A DNA stretch of 20,062 bases from Fumia sp045615345 (GTDB lineage: Bacteria > Bacillota > Clostridia > Oscillospirales > Ruminococcaceae). Each line of letters starts with the position of its first letter. Positions within the stretch are counted from its first letter, which is position 1. The translations under genes and the position numbers were made by a program. The notes under the pieces are model-generated. The model saw nothing but the letters and a program-made list of their open reading frames with translations. It had not been told where the DNA came from and did no database searches. Shown here piece after piece: positions 1 to 7,692 of this stretch. The DNA lies in assembly GCA_045615345.1 (NCBI GenBank), contig JAZLER010000028.1:1-20062 (forward strand), given 5' to 3'.

Positions 1-2
1 AA

Positions 3-305
3 ATCCTTGAGGCTGTGGTTTTGCTGACTAAGAAAAAAGGATACAATATGGCAGAATATATAAGAGCCATAAAGCAAAATCCTATTGCTTTTGCAGTAAA
101 GGCGGCAGACAGATTGCATAACTTACAATGTGCAATCGTTACAGATGAGGAATTTAAACGAAAATACATCTTAGAGACCGTTGACTGGTATCTGGATTTT
201 TCGCCTGAAATCCGAAAGGCTGTAAAAAGGCTTGCGGAGAGCCTTGAAACTCCGATGGTGGAATTATCATTCCTTTACGAGCCAATAGAATCGTGGAAAC
301 AATAA
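3..305 (+). CDS. HD-domain protein (RelA/SpoT-like hydrolase domain), 3' end only
   Basis: The reading frame is open to the left edge of the window, so this is the C-terminal part (about 100 residues) of a longer gene; the GTG at 15 is an internal codon rather than a credible start. The segment FAVKAADRLHNLQ matches the conserved K-x-ADR-x-HN helix of the metal-dependent HD domain found in RelA/SpoT (p)ppGpp hydrolases and in small stand-alone HD proteins. The metal-binding HD pair itself would lie upstream, outside the window. The protein ends soon after the HD domain, with no synthetase or TGS domain, which suggests a small HD-only hydrolase. It is followed 33 bp later by a STAS gene on the same strand and may be the first visible member of that signalling operon. 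The substrate cannot be told from this fragment. Confidence 0.75.
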   Translation: MLEAVVLLTKKKGYNMAEYIRAIKQNPIAFAVKAADRLHNLQCAIVTDEEFKRKYILETVDWYLDFSPEIRKAVKRLAESLETPMVELSFLYEPIESWKQ

Positions 306-338
306 AAAATTAAATTTATTTAAAAGGAGATTATCACA

Positions 339-635
339 ATGACTATTGAAAAGAAAATTAACAACGATGCAGTAACACTTATCGTATCAGGAAGACTTGA
401 TACACAAACAGCACCGGAGCTTGAAAAAGAACTCGATAGCATCCTTTCCGGTCTTAAGGAACTCACCTTTGATATGACAAACCTTGAGTATGTTTCATCT
501 GCAGGACTTCGAGTTATTTTAAAAGCTCAGAAAGCAATGAACGCACAGGGTAGTATGAAACTTACAAGTGTTAACGATAGCATTATGGAAGTTTTTGATA
601 TTACAGGGTTTTTAGATATTCTTACAATCGAATAA
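339..635 (+). CDS. STAS-domain anti-sigma factor antagonist (SpoIIAA/RsbV-like)
   Basis: This 98-residue protein is a single STAS domain, the usual size for SpoIIAA/RsbV proteins. The segment NLEYVSSAGLRVIL (about residues 48-61) is the conserved loop carrying the phosphorylatable serine (S53 or S54). In this family a kinase of the RsbW/SpoIIAB type phosphorylates that serine and a PP2C/SpoIIE phosphatase removes the phosphate; the unphosphorylated form binds the kinase and releases its target, usually a sigma factor. The start ATG has AAAAGGAGA eight bases upstream. The expected partners lie immediately downstream in the same orientation (776-3583 carries both a phosphatase and a kinase-like domain), so a partner-switching pair is likely. 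No sigma factor gene is present in the window, so the final output is unknown. Confidence 0.9.
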   Translation: MTIEKKINNDAVTLIVSGRLDTQTAPELEKELDSILSGLKELTFDMTNLEYVSSAGLRVILKAQKAMNAQGSMKLTSVNDSIMEVFDITGFLDILTIE

Positions 636-640
636 GGTGA

Positions 641-748
641 ATGAATTATCATGAAAAAAGCATTATAGAACTTTGCTTCTGGACAATAGACACAGAAGAA
701 GAGTACAAAACAGCTGATGAAATTATCAGTACAATTAAAAAGAATTAA
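641..748 (+). CDS. hypothetical small ORF, 35 aa
   Basis: ATG at 641 opens 35 codons ending in TAA at 746-748, between the STAS gene and the sensor-phosphatase gene. An AAGGTGA lies directly against the ATG, closer than an ideal ribosome site. The peptide begins MNYHEKSIIELCFWTID and is charged towards its C-terminus, with no recognisable domain. It could be a real small protein of the signalling operon, the stub of a lost gene, or chance. Only its position in a co-directional cluster supports it. Confidence 0.3.
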   Translation: MNYHEKSIIELCFWTIDTEEEYKTADEIISTIKKN

Positions 749-775
749 AATAGTTTCTATGGAGGAGATGAAAAT

Positions 776-3583
776 ATGGCACTACATTTAATAATGTCTG
801 CATCATACAATGCACTTCTTGCCATTTTTCTCTACATACTCGACAAAAAGACAGCGTTTTCCAAAACTCCATATAAAGCAAAGCAGTTTATTATAGGTTT
901 GCTTTTTGGTCTTATGGCGATTTTTGCAACAACTTCCATTGGCGGTTTTGATATTGGCGATGGCACTATAATGAATGTCAGAGATGCAGCACCTCTTTGT
1001 GCAGGGTTAATCTTTGGCGGACCTGCCGGTATCATTGCAGGACTTATAGGCGGTATATACCGATTTGTTGCAGTTTATTTTGAACTTGCCGGAACATACA
1101 CCCAGATTGCGTGCAGTGTGTCAACAATCCTTGCAGGATTTATTGCGGCAGCACTTCGTAAGTTTATGTTTGACAACAAAATACCTACCTGGTTATATGG
1201 TTTGGGTATTGGTATGGTTACAGAAGTTCTTCATATGCTGATGATATTCTTTACTAATATGAATGATGCAGTAAACGCATTTGAGTTTGTAAAGATTTGT
1301 ACCGTGCCTATGGTAATCGGCAATGGATTGGCAGTAGGCATTGCTGTATTCATTGTATCTGTAATCGGCAAAGAAAAGCTTGGCATAAAAAAAGAACAAA
1401 AGCAAATTTCACAGACATTTCAAAGTTGGCTGCTTATCTGTATTGCAATTGCGTTTGTTGCTACAAGTTCGTTTTCTTCCGTGTTGCAGACGGGTATGAG
1501 TGAGGCGCAAACCAACAAAGCTATCAAACAAAGTCTTCAGGATGTTTATCAGGATATACTGGATGAGTCAAATGACAATCTGCTTAAAAAGACTGAAAGC
1601 ATACAGGCAGAATACCTGCGTGGCGCAAGCCTTTCCTCTCTCGCCGAAAAGTATAATGTTATTGAAGTCAATATCATAGACAAAACAGGCTTTATTGTAG
1701 ATTCTAATGTAGCAGAATATATTGGCTATGATATGGCAAGTGGTGAACAGTCAAATGAGTTTGTAACTGCGATGCTTAAAAATAAAGAATCTAAGTATAT
1801 TCAGGATTACAGACCTACATCTTATGATGATGTTACGTATCGAAAATATGGAGCGATTGCACTATCTGATGGTGGTTTCATTCAGGTGGGATATGACAGC
1901 ACTCAGTTTCGTGCCGATATAGATAAGTATGTAAAAACAGTATCTAAGAACCGTCATGTAGGAAACGCAGGGTTTGTTGCAATCTGTGATGAAGACTTTA
2001 ATCTTGTAACATACAGAGACGATTTTGAGGGAGAAGACCTTTATAAAATTGGTATATCTATTGATCGTGAAACAATGTCTGAAGGCGAAATTTTTGAATC
2101 TGTGGTTTATAACAAGGATTATCTTTGTTCATATCGTTTTGTAGAGGGCTACTACATTATAGGTGCTATGCCCAAATATGAGGCCATGTTTATGAAAGAG
2201 GTTTCTGTGTATGTAAATACATTTATGGAAATTCTCATATTTGCGGCTTTGTTTGTTCTTATTTATTTCCTGATAAAAAAGATTATCATTGATAATTTAA
2301 GAAAAATAAACAAAGGTCTTGCAGAGATTACAAATGGCAACTTAAATGTTACGGTTGATGTGCGTTCCAACGAAGAATTTGCATCACTTTCCGATGATAT
2401 CAATCAGACTGTAGGTACACTAAAACGCTACATTAAGGAAGCAGCTGCAAGAATAGACAAAGAACTTGAATTTGCAAAGCAGATTCAGTATTCTTCACTT
2501 CCTACCACTTTTCCAAAAAGTAATTCATTTGAGCTTTTTGCCCAGATGATAACTGCAAAGGAAGTGGGCGGAGATTTTTATGACTTCTATATGTTGAATG
2601 AATCAACCATTGCTTTCTTAGTTGCGGATGTATCGGGAAAAGGTATTCCTGCTGCTATGTTTATGATGAGAGCAAAAACTGTTATCAGAGATTTGGCAGA
2701 GCATGGTTTAGAGCCTGATGAAATATTCACTATTGCAAATGAAAAGCTTTGTGAAAACAACGATGCGGGAATGTTTGTTACTGCGTGGCTTGGTATTTTA
2801 GATACCAAAACAGGACTTATGAAGTTTGCAAATGCGGGACATAACCCTCCACTTTTCAAAAGAAACGGAGAAAAGTTTGAATATATGAAAGCTCGCAGCG
2901 GAATGCTTCTTGCAGGTATGGAAGGAATTAAATATCGCAAAAACGAATTGCAATTAATCCCCGGTGACAAGATTTATCTTTACACCGATGGTGTTACAGA
3001 AGCAACCGATAACAGCACAGAGCTTTATGGCGAACAAAGACTTCTTGACTTTGTAAACTCTCTTGAGGAGGTAGTGCCTGAAAACCTTTGTAAGCTTATA
3101 AAGGAAGATGTAGATAAATTTGTAGGAACTGCTCCGCAGTTTGACGATATTACAATGCTTGCTCTGAATTTCGATGCGATAATCGGTGATGAAAGTATTT
3201 CGGTTGTTCCGGATGCGGATTCTCGTGAAGCTGTGGGTGCATTTGCAGATTCACTTTCATCAAAACTTGAAATTGTACCGAAAATTGCAAATAAAATCAA
3301 TATTGTCTTTGATGAAATTTATGCAAACATCGTAAATTACAGTAAGGCAACACTTGCAACAGTTTTCTACAGTATAGAAAATGGAAAACTCCGTATTTCA
3401 TTTACTGATAATGGCATTCCATATAATCCTCTTGAGGCAACTGAGCCTGATACCACTCTTTCTGCAGAAGAAAGAGAAATCGGAGGACTGGGAATATTCA
3501 TGGTTAAGAAAATGACAGAAAGTATGGAGTATGAATATAAGGATGACAAAAATGTGCTTACTCTTGTCATCACATTAAGTTAG
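776..3583 (+). CDS. membrane sensor with SpoIIE/PP2C phosphatase and C-terminal RsbW-like ATPase domains
   Basis: A 935-residue multidomain signalling protein. Residues 1-200 are a multi-helix membrane region whose segment DAAPLCAGLIFGGPAGIIAG (from about 70) resembles the 5TM-5TMR_LYT sensor module of LytS-type proteins. A further helix near 216-236, a roughly 240-residue extracytoplasmic segment (Cache-like by position) and a helix near 480-505 follow, then a HAMP-like linker (505-560). The PP2C/SpoIIE domain has GGDFYD (D600), VADVSGKG (D618), NAGHNPP (from 686) and DDIT (D790, D791), the metal-binding set of an active Ser/Thr phosphatase. Residues 800-935 form a GHKL ATPase of the RsbW type: N box FDEIYANIVN (from 845), G1 DNG (878-880) and G2 GGLGIF (from 903). 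It probably controls the STAS protein of 339-635, carrying dephosphorylating and phosphorylating activities on one chain. GGAGGAGA precedes the ATG. Domain calls are strong; partner assignment is inference from context. Confidence 0.9.
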   Translation: MALHLIMSASYNALLAIFLYILDKKTAFSKTPYKAKQFIIGLLFGLMAIFATTSIGGFDIGDGTIMNVRDAAPLCAGLIFGGPAGIIAGLIGGIYRFVAVYFELAGTYTQIACSVSTILAGFIAAALRKFMFDNKIPTWLYGLGIGMVTEVLHMLMIFFTNMNDAVNAFEFVKICTVPMVIGNGLAVGIAVFIVSVIGKEKLGIKKEQKQISQTFQSWLLICIAIAFVATSSFSSVLQTGMSEAQTNKAIKQSLQDVYQDILDESNDNLLKKTESIQAEYLRGASLSSLAEKYNVIEVNIIDKTGFIVDSNVAEYIGYDMASGEQSNEFVTAMLKNKESKYIQDYRPTSYDDVTYRKYGAIALSDGGFIQVGYDSTQFRADIDKYVKTVSKNRHVGNAGFVAICDEDFNLVTYRDDFEGEDLYKIGISIDRETMSEGEIFESVVYNKDYLCSYRFVEGYYIIGAMPKYEAMFMKEVSVYVNTFMEILIFAALFVLIYFLIKKIIIDNLRKINKGLAEITNGNLNVTVDVRSNEEFASLSDDINQTVGTLKRYIKEAAARIDKELEFAKQIQYSSLPTTFPKSNSFELFAQMITAKEVGGDFYDFYMLNESTIAFLVADVSGKGIPAAMFMMRAKTVIRDLAEHGLEPDEIFTIANEKLCENNDAGMFVTAWLGILDTKTGLMKFANAGHNPPLFKRNGEKFEYMKARSGMLLAGMEGIKYRKNELQLIPGDKIYLYTDGVTEATDNSTELYGEQRLLDFVNSLEEVVPENLCKLIKEDVDKFVGTAPQFDDITMLALNFDAIIGDESISVVPDADSREAVGAFADSLSSKLEIVPKIANKINIVFDEIYANIVNYSKATLATVFYSIENGKLRISFTDNGIPYNPLEATEPDTTLSAEEREIGGLGIFMVKKMTESMEYEYKDDKNVLTLVITLS

Positions 3584-3594
3584 GAGGAGATTTT

Positions 3595-4224
3595 TTGAAA
3601 TCAAATATTTGTAAATTAAATGAAGATTTAACCTGCCTTGAAACAGTACTTTCTGAGGTAGAAAAGGTAACCGCATACAACGGTCTTGAAGACAGAAAAG
3701 CATTAAGACTTCGTCTTTTGGCAGAAGAACTCTGTGGCATGCTTCCGGGACTTGTAGAAAACTTCAATGGCGAATTTTGGGCAGAAAATGACGGTGAAAA
3801 CTATGAGTTTCATGTTGAATTAAAAGCGGAAGATATGACTACTGAACTCAAAGATGAGCTTATTTCTGTTTCAAAATCAGGCAAAAATGCCGCTGCAAAA
3901 GGCATTATGGGAAAAATCAGAGCAGTTGCAGAAACAATGCTTCTTGCAGCTTTTGATCCTACAGTTTCCATACCTACCGGAGAATATTATGACTATCACG
4001 GCTACAATATGGGTTTTGGTTATATAGATCCGACAATTGCAGTTGAAACAGGCTACATATATTCATGGTCTCTTTATAGCTACAAAGCAGCAGTTGAGGA
4101 AAATGAAGAGGATGCATATGCAGAACTTGAACGTTCTATCGTGGCAAAACTTGCAGATGATATCATCGTAGGTGTTCGTGGCAATAATGTTGAAATTATA
4201 GTTAAAAAGTCATTTGGTTTATGA
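3595..4224 (+). CDS. conserved hypothetical protein, possible degenerate GHKL ATPase-like partner of the SpoIIE sensor
   Basis: This 209-residue protein starts at TTG 3595, seven bases after AGGAGG (3582-3587), which overlaps the stop codon of the sensor gene, so the two are almost certainly cotranscribed and probably translationally coupled. No ATG near the ribosome site competes. The stretch RLRLLAEELCGMLPGL (about residues 38-53) resembles the N-box helix of RsbW-like ATPases but lacks the metal-binding Asn. The segment SKSGKNAAAKGIMGKIR (about 93-109) sits where a G2-like lid would be expected. No clear G1 DxGxG motif is visible, so ATP binding is doubtful. The C-terminal third is acidic. 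There is no signal peptide or membrane segment. It may be a regulatory pseudo-kinase of the partner-switching module; I recognise no named family with certainty. Confidence 0.75.
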   Translation: MKSNICKLNEDLTCLETVLSEVEKVTAYNGLEDRKALRLRLLAEELCGMLPGLVENFNGEFWAENDGENYEFHVELKAEDMTTELKDELISVSKSGKNAAAKGIMGKIRAVAETMLLAAFDPTVSIPTGEYYDYHGYNMGFGYIDPTIAVETGYIYSWSLYSYKAAVEENEEDAYAELERSIVAKLADDIIVGVRGNNVEIIVKKSFGL

Positions 4225-4255
4225 TTTACCAAAGGAAAGTAATAAAAGAAAATAT

Positions 4256-4290
4256 CAAAGGCACTCCGATTGGAGTGCCTTTGGTGTTGT
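4256..4290 (+). terminator. 12-bp perfect hairpin, end of the signalling operon
   Basis: Arms CAAAGGCACTCC (4256-4267) and GGAGTGCCTTTG (4272-4283) pair perfectly over 12 bp with a GATT loop, 32 bp after the stop of the 3595-4224 gene. The following TTTGGTGTTGT is only moderately T-rich, so this is a probable intrinsic terminator with a weak tract. It lies inside a reading frame that runs into the recombinase remnant, which argues that the first part of that frame is not coding. Confidence 0.65.
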
Positions 4291-4295
4291 ATCTA

Positions 4296-5045
4296 AGATA
4301 TATTATAGGAATATTCTTTGAAAAAGAAACCCTAAACACCTTGCACTACACCTCGGAAAGCTTGCTTGCCATATTCAGCTCGCTTGCACAGGCTGAAAGC
4401 GAATCGATGAGTGAGAATATAAAGATGGGCAGAGAATTCAAATACAAAAATGGTGAATGCTGCTATAACATGGGAAAGATATTCGGATTCAATCAGGACA
4501 GTGATGGCATCGTAACCATTAACGAGAAACAAGCGATGGCAGTAAGACTTATGTATGAGGGCTACTTAAACGGAATGAGTATAGGCGGAATAATAAAAGA
4601 CTTGCAAGAAAGAAAAATCCTGAGTCCTACAGGAAAAGAAAAATGGAGTCCAGGAACAGTTGAAAGAATTCTTTCAAGTGAGAAATACAAGGGAGACTTC
4701 CTTGCCCGAAAGTCCTTCACAGTCGATCCAATATCAAAGAAGAAAAAGAAAAATACAGGTCAGGTGACACAATATCTTATCAGAAATCATCATCCTGCAA
4801 TCATAGAACCTGAGATGTTTGATATGGTACAAAGTGAAATTGCTCGAAGGGGCTGTATCAAAAAGAATGATAAGAAGAAACACTATGGAAAATATAGTGG
4901 TAAATTCCCATTCAACAACCTAATAATATGCGGAGACTGCGGAGCGAAATACAGGCGAACTATGTGGGTAGAGAAAAATGGTGACAAAAAGTATGTGTGG
5001 CGATGTGTAAACCGCATACAAGACGGAAAAACCTTATGCATTTAG
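4296..5045 (+). pseudogene. remnant of a large serine recombinase (site-specific integrase/transposase family)
   Basis: About 250 codons of a large serine recombinase, missing both ends. The frame joins family sequence at GIFFEKETLNTL, the late part of the resolvase catalytic domain, followed by SSLAQAESESMSENIK, the conserved E-helix. The Recombinase domain follows (about 4450-4850: GFNQDSDGIVTINEKQA, SPGTVERILSSEKYKGD), then a zinc ribbon with CGDC and two later Cys, ending abruptly just after the last Cys. The first ~90-100 residues of the family, including the nucleophilic serine, and the C-terminal coiled-coil region are absent; intact members are about 450-550 residues. The frame extends back to an ATG at 4221 overlapping the previous stop, but that part has no ribosome site and contains a terminator hairpin. 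Codon use is rich in AGA and ATA, unlike the neighbours, consistent with foreign origin. It cannot be catalytically active. Confidence 0.85.
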
Positions 5046-5120
5046 TTTATAATATTTTTTACTGTTATGCAATAGAAAAACGAAACATATTTTAATATTT
5101 CGAAACTGATTTCTGGCATA

Positions 5121-5149
5121 TTGCTAAAACCTGATTTTTGTGATATAAT
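5121..5149 (+). promoter_or_regulatory. promoter of the aminotransferase operon
   Basis: TTGCTA (5121-5126) and TATAAT (5144-5149) are separated by 17 bp, a good vegetative sigma-A promoter, 32 bp ahead of the chosen aminotransferase start. The sequence between the recombinase remnant (ends 5045) and this promoter is AT-rich and shows nothing else convincing. Confidence 0.75.
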
Positions 5150-5181
5150 TTCACTTGTACGAATTTGCAAGGAGAATGAAA

Positions 5182-6363
5182 ATGGACATTAAACACGCGA
5201 CAAGACTTGATGGAATAAAGACGGGAGTTTTTGCGGCGATAAATGCCGAAAAGGATAAGCTTATAGCTGAAGGCAGAAAGGTTTACAACCTTTTTATCGG
5301 TACACCTGATTTTGAGCCTCCGAAACATATTATTGACGCGCTGGTTGAAGCTGCAAAAGAACCTGTAAACTGGAAATATTCTTTAAGGGAAAGTGACGAG
5401 CTTTTAGAGGCTGTCTGTGACTACTATAAGGACAGATTTGGCGTTATTATCACCCCCGATATGATAACTGCCGTTAATGGAAGTCAGGAAGGAATGGGCC
5501 ATCTTGGTATGGCACTTTGCGACAAAGATGATGTTGTACTGCTTCCTGACCCCGGATATCCTGCATTTGAGGCAGGCGCGTATTTCGGAGAGGCGAAGGT
5601 AGAGTATTATCCTCTCATAAAAGAATACGGATTTATGCCAAGGCTTGACCTTATCGACTCCGAAATTCTCAAAAAAGCAAAATACATAGTACTTTCTTAT
5701 CCCTCTAATCCTTGTGGTGCTGCGGCATCAAAGGAAGTTTATATTGAAGTGATGGAGTATGCCAAAAAGTACAATATAATTATCATAAATGATAACGCAT
5801 ATTCCGATATTATCTTTGACGGCAGGGAAGGTTTTTCTTTCCTTTCTTTGCCCGATGCTGTGGAAATCGGTGCAGAGTTTTTCTCGCTTTCCAAATCGTT
5901 TAATGTGACGGGTGCGAGAATATCTTTCCTTATCGGTAACAAAAAAATAGTTGATGCAATGAAGCTTCTGCGTTCACAGTATGATTTTGGTATGTATACA
6001 CCCATACAGAAAGCGGCAGTTGCAGCTTTGCGTGGCCCACGCGATATGGTGAAAGCGCAGTGTGCTGAATACCAAAAACGCCGTGATGCACTCTGCGGAG
6101 GTTTGCGAAAATACGGCTGGGATATACCCGACAGTGACGGTACAATGTTTGTCTGGGCACCTCTGCCCGAGGGATATAGCGATTCTTCCAAATTCTGCAC
6201 AGAGCTTGCTGCAAAGACGGGCGTTATCTGTACTCCCGGTATTTCGTTCGGCCCTTTGGGCGAAGGGTATGTGCGTTTTGCACTTGTTCTCCCTCCCGAG
6301 GAACTTTCCGAAATCGCTAAGATAATTGGTGAAAAGTTTTTGACCGTGAAAGGTGACTTGTAA
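5182..6363 (+). CDS. PLP-dependent class I/II aminotransferase (LL-diaminopimelate/aspartate aminotransferase-like)
   Basis: A cytosolic 393-residue fold-type I PLP enzyme. The motif SLSKSFNVTG carries the Schiff-base lysine (K238). NPCG (from N176) and DNAYSD (D204) are cofactor-contacting motifs, and YVRFAL contains the conserved carboxylate-binding Arg (R365). Length and motifs fit the aspartate/LL-diaminopimelate aminotransferase subgroup, but the substrate cannot be fixed from motifs alone. I chose ATG 5182 because AAGGAG (5169-5174) sits seven bases upstream; an in-frame ATG at 5176 is too close to it, and a TTG at 5155 is upstream of the ribosome site. The next gene begins right after this stop codon with its ribosome site inside this gene, so the two are cotranscribed. 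Confidence 0.9.
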   Translation: MDIKHATRLDGIKTGVFAAINAEKDKLIAEGRKVYNLFIGTPDFEPPKHIIDALVEAAKEPVNWKYSLRESDELLEAVCDYYKDRFGVIITPDMITAVNGSQEGMGHLGMALCDKDDVVLLPDPGYPAFEAGAYFGEAKVEYYPLIKEYGFMPRLDLIDSEILKKAKYIVLSYPSNPCGAAASKEVYIEVMEYAKKYNIIIINDNAYSDIIFDGREGFSFLSLPDAVEIGAEFFSLSKSFNVTGARISFLIGNKKIVDAMKLLRSQYDFGMYTPIQKAAVAALRGPRDMVKAQCAEYQKRRDALCGGLRKYGWDIPDSDGTMFVWAPLPEGYSDSSKFCTELAAKTGVICTPGISFGPLGEGYVRFALVLPPEELSEIAKIIGEKFLTVKGDL

Positions 6364-6364
6364 T

Positions 6365-7600
6365 ATGAAAACAATAAAATTAGGCGAGCCCGTAATAGTT
6401 GCTCAAAACACAGAACAACCAATTCTTTTTGGTGGATATCAGGACCCGACAATCCGCCGTGCTGATGACGGAACACTTTATGTCCGTTTCAATGCCCGTC
6501 GTGACAGCTGGCTTACTTTTGGTGAAGAGGAGAAAAATCCTGTATACAAATCCACAGATGGTGGTGAAAACTGGGAACCTATTAAAAATGCACAGGATGA
6601 ATGGATGCGTGCAGGTACACGCCTTCCCAATGGCGATATTTTTTATTTCCGTGAACATTCTATTTTACCGAAAGAAACTTTGCCTGAACTTCCGCCTTTG
6701 CCCGAAGGACGCAAAATGTTGTTTGCAAATTGGTCGGTTTATACGGTGGATGAGCTTACCCCTGTTCTCGGTGACCGTGTAGCGAAGGAATTTAAAGCTT
6801 ATCGCATAAAGGCAGGTACCGATACAGTTGTGGAAGAAACCTGTACTGTAATCTGGGACAATATGCCTGTTGTTGTGCACGGCGAAGGCTTTTTAATTCG
6901 TGTTTTCCCACATCCCGCACTTTCGATGAAAGTAGATAAAGACGGTACACTCTGGATGCCTATGGATGCTCCTGCTATTGGCGAGGACGGAAAGCTTGCA
7001 TCTTTAAGGCGTTGTACTGCTTTTCTGCGTTCAACAGATATGGGACACACCTGGGAGTATGTGAGTCATATTCTTTACGAGGAGAGCTTTAACAAGCCCA
7101 CTGCAATTGATGTGGAGGGCTTTATGGAATGTTCAATTGAGTTTCTTCGTGACGGGTCGAGTGTTGCAGTTTTGCGTTCGGGTTCGTTGTCGCCGTTTGA
7201 GATAGGTGACGATAACCATCCTGCTCCGATTATGATGAAAACTCATTCTTACGATGGGTGCAAGACATGGGAAAAGCCTGAGTATTTTTACGATTATGGT
7301 GTGCTTCCCGTTACCCGTATGTTTGAGGACGGAACAATTTTACTTGCTTCGGGACGCCCCGGTGTTTACTTGCGTGTGACAGATGACCCATCGGCGAGAG
7401 AGTGGTCGGATGCCGTTTCGGTAGTATCTGTTCCAAAGGAAGATATGTATGAAAAGTATTACGAATACACTTGCTGTAACACAGGACTTGTTATAACGGG
7501 ACCCAATACAGCGATGATTGCATACAGTGATTTTACCCTCAATGCACCTGATGGTAAGCGTGCAAAATCTATTATGGTGCGAAAAATCACAGTAGAATAA
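6365..7600 (+). CDS. sialidase-like (BNR/Asp-box) protein, cytoplasmic
   Basis: A 411-residue protein with the six-bladed beta-propeller signature of sialidases: three Asp boxes of pattern S-x-D-x-G/C-x-x-W, at residues 63-70 (STDGGENW), 223-230 (STDMGHTW) and 295-302 (SYDGCKTW). An Arg-rich N-terminal strand (QDPTIRRADDG, from 26) and ECSIEFLRDGSSVAVLRSG-like sequence (255-273) resemble the blocks that supply active-site Arg and Glu in exo-sialidases. The full catalytic set cannot be verified by eye. There is no signal peptide or anchor, so it acts in the cytosol, perhaps on imported glycans or as a non-hydrolytic relative. ATG 6365 lies eight bases after AAAGGTGA, directly following the aminotransferase stop. 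No sialic acid uptake or catabolic genes are in the window, so a sialic acid role is not supported by context. Confidence 0.75.
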   Translation: MKTIKLGEPVIVAQNTEQPILFGGYQDPTIRRADDGTLYVRFNARRDSWLTFGEEEKNPVYKSTDGGENWEPIKNAQDEWMRAGTRLPNGDIFYFREHSILPKETLPELPPLPEGRKMLFANWSVYTVDELTPVLGDRVAKEFKAYRIKAGTDTVVEETCTVIWDNMPVVVHGEGFLIRVFPHPALSMKVDKDGTLWMPMDAPAIGEDGKLASLRRCTAFLRSTDMGHTWEYVSHILYEESFNKPTAIDVEGFMECSIEFLRDGSSVAVLRSGSLSPFEIGDDNHPAPIMMKTHSYDGCKTWEKPEYFYDYGVLPVTRMFEDGTILLASGRPGVYLRVTDDPSAREWSDAVSVVSVPKEDMYEKYYEYTCCNTGLVITGPNTAMIAYSDFTLNAPDGKRAKSIMVRKITVE

Positions 7601-7608
7601 ATAAAACA

Positions 7609-7640
7609 AACAGCACACCAAAAAAGGTGTGCTGTTCTTA
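7609..7640. terminator. bidirectional terminator between sialidase-like gene and ldh
   Basis: AACAGCACACC (7609-7619) and GGTGTGCTGTT (7626-7636) form an 11-bp perfect stem around an A6 loop, followed by CTTATAA on plus and TTTGTTTTATTT on minus. It serves the plus-strand operon and probably the converging ldh transcript. Confidence 0.85.
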
Positions 7641-7669
7641 TAAAGTGCGATAAATAAAGGACTTGAAGA

Positions 7670-7692
7670 CTGTAAAGCAATTTTCTTTACAG
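7670..7692 (-). terminator. small hairpin overlapping the ldh stop codon
   Basis: CTGTAAAG (7670-7677) and CTTTACAG (7685-7692) form an 8-bp stem that includes the ldh stop codon. It could assist termination or protect the 3' end of the ldh mRNA. It is AT-rich and weak compared with the hairpin at 7609-7636. Confidence 0.35.

Noticed and set aside
5080..5101. CGAAA...TTTCG imperfect palindrome upstream of the aminotransferase promoter
   Set aside because: It is short, A/T-filled and imperfect, with no supporting second copy; not distinguishable from chance.
5739..6476. Antisense open frame of 245 codons opposite the aminotransferase gene
   Set aside because: It has no family resemblance or ribosome site, and the opposite strand carries a complete aminotransferase with all catalytic motifs.
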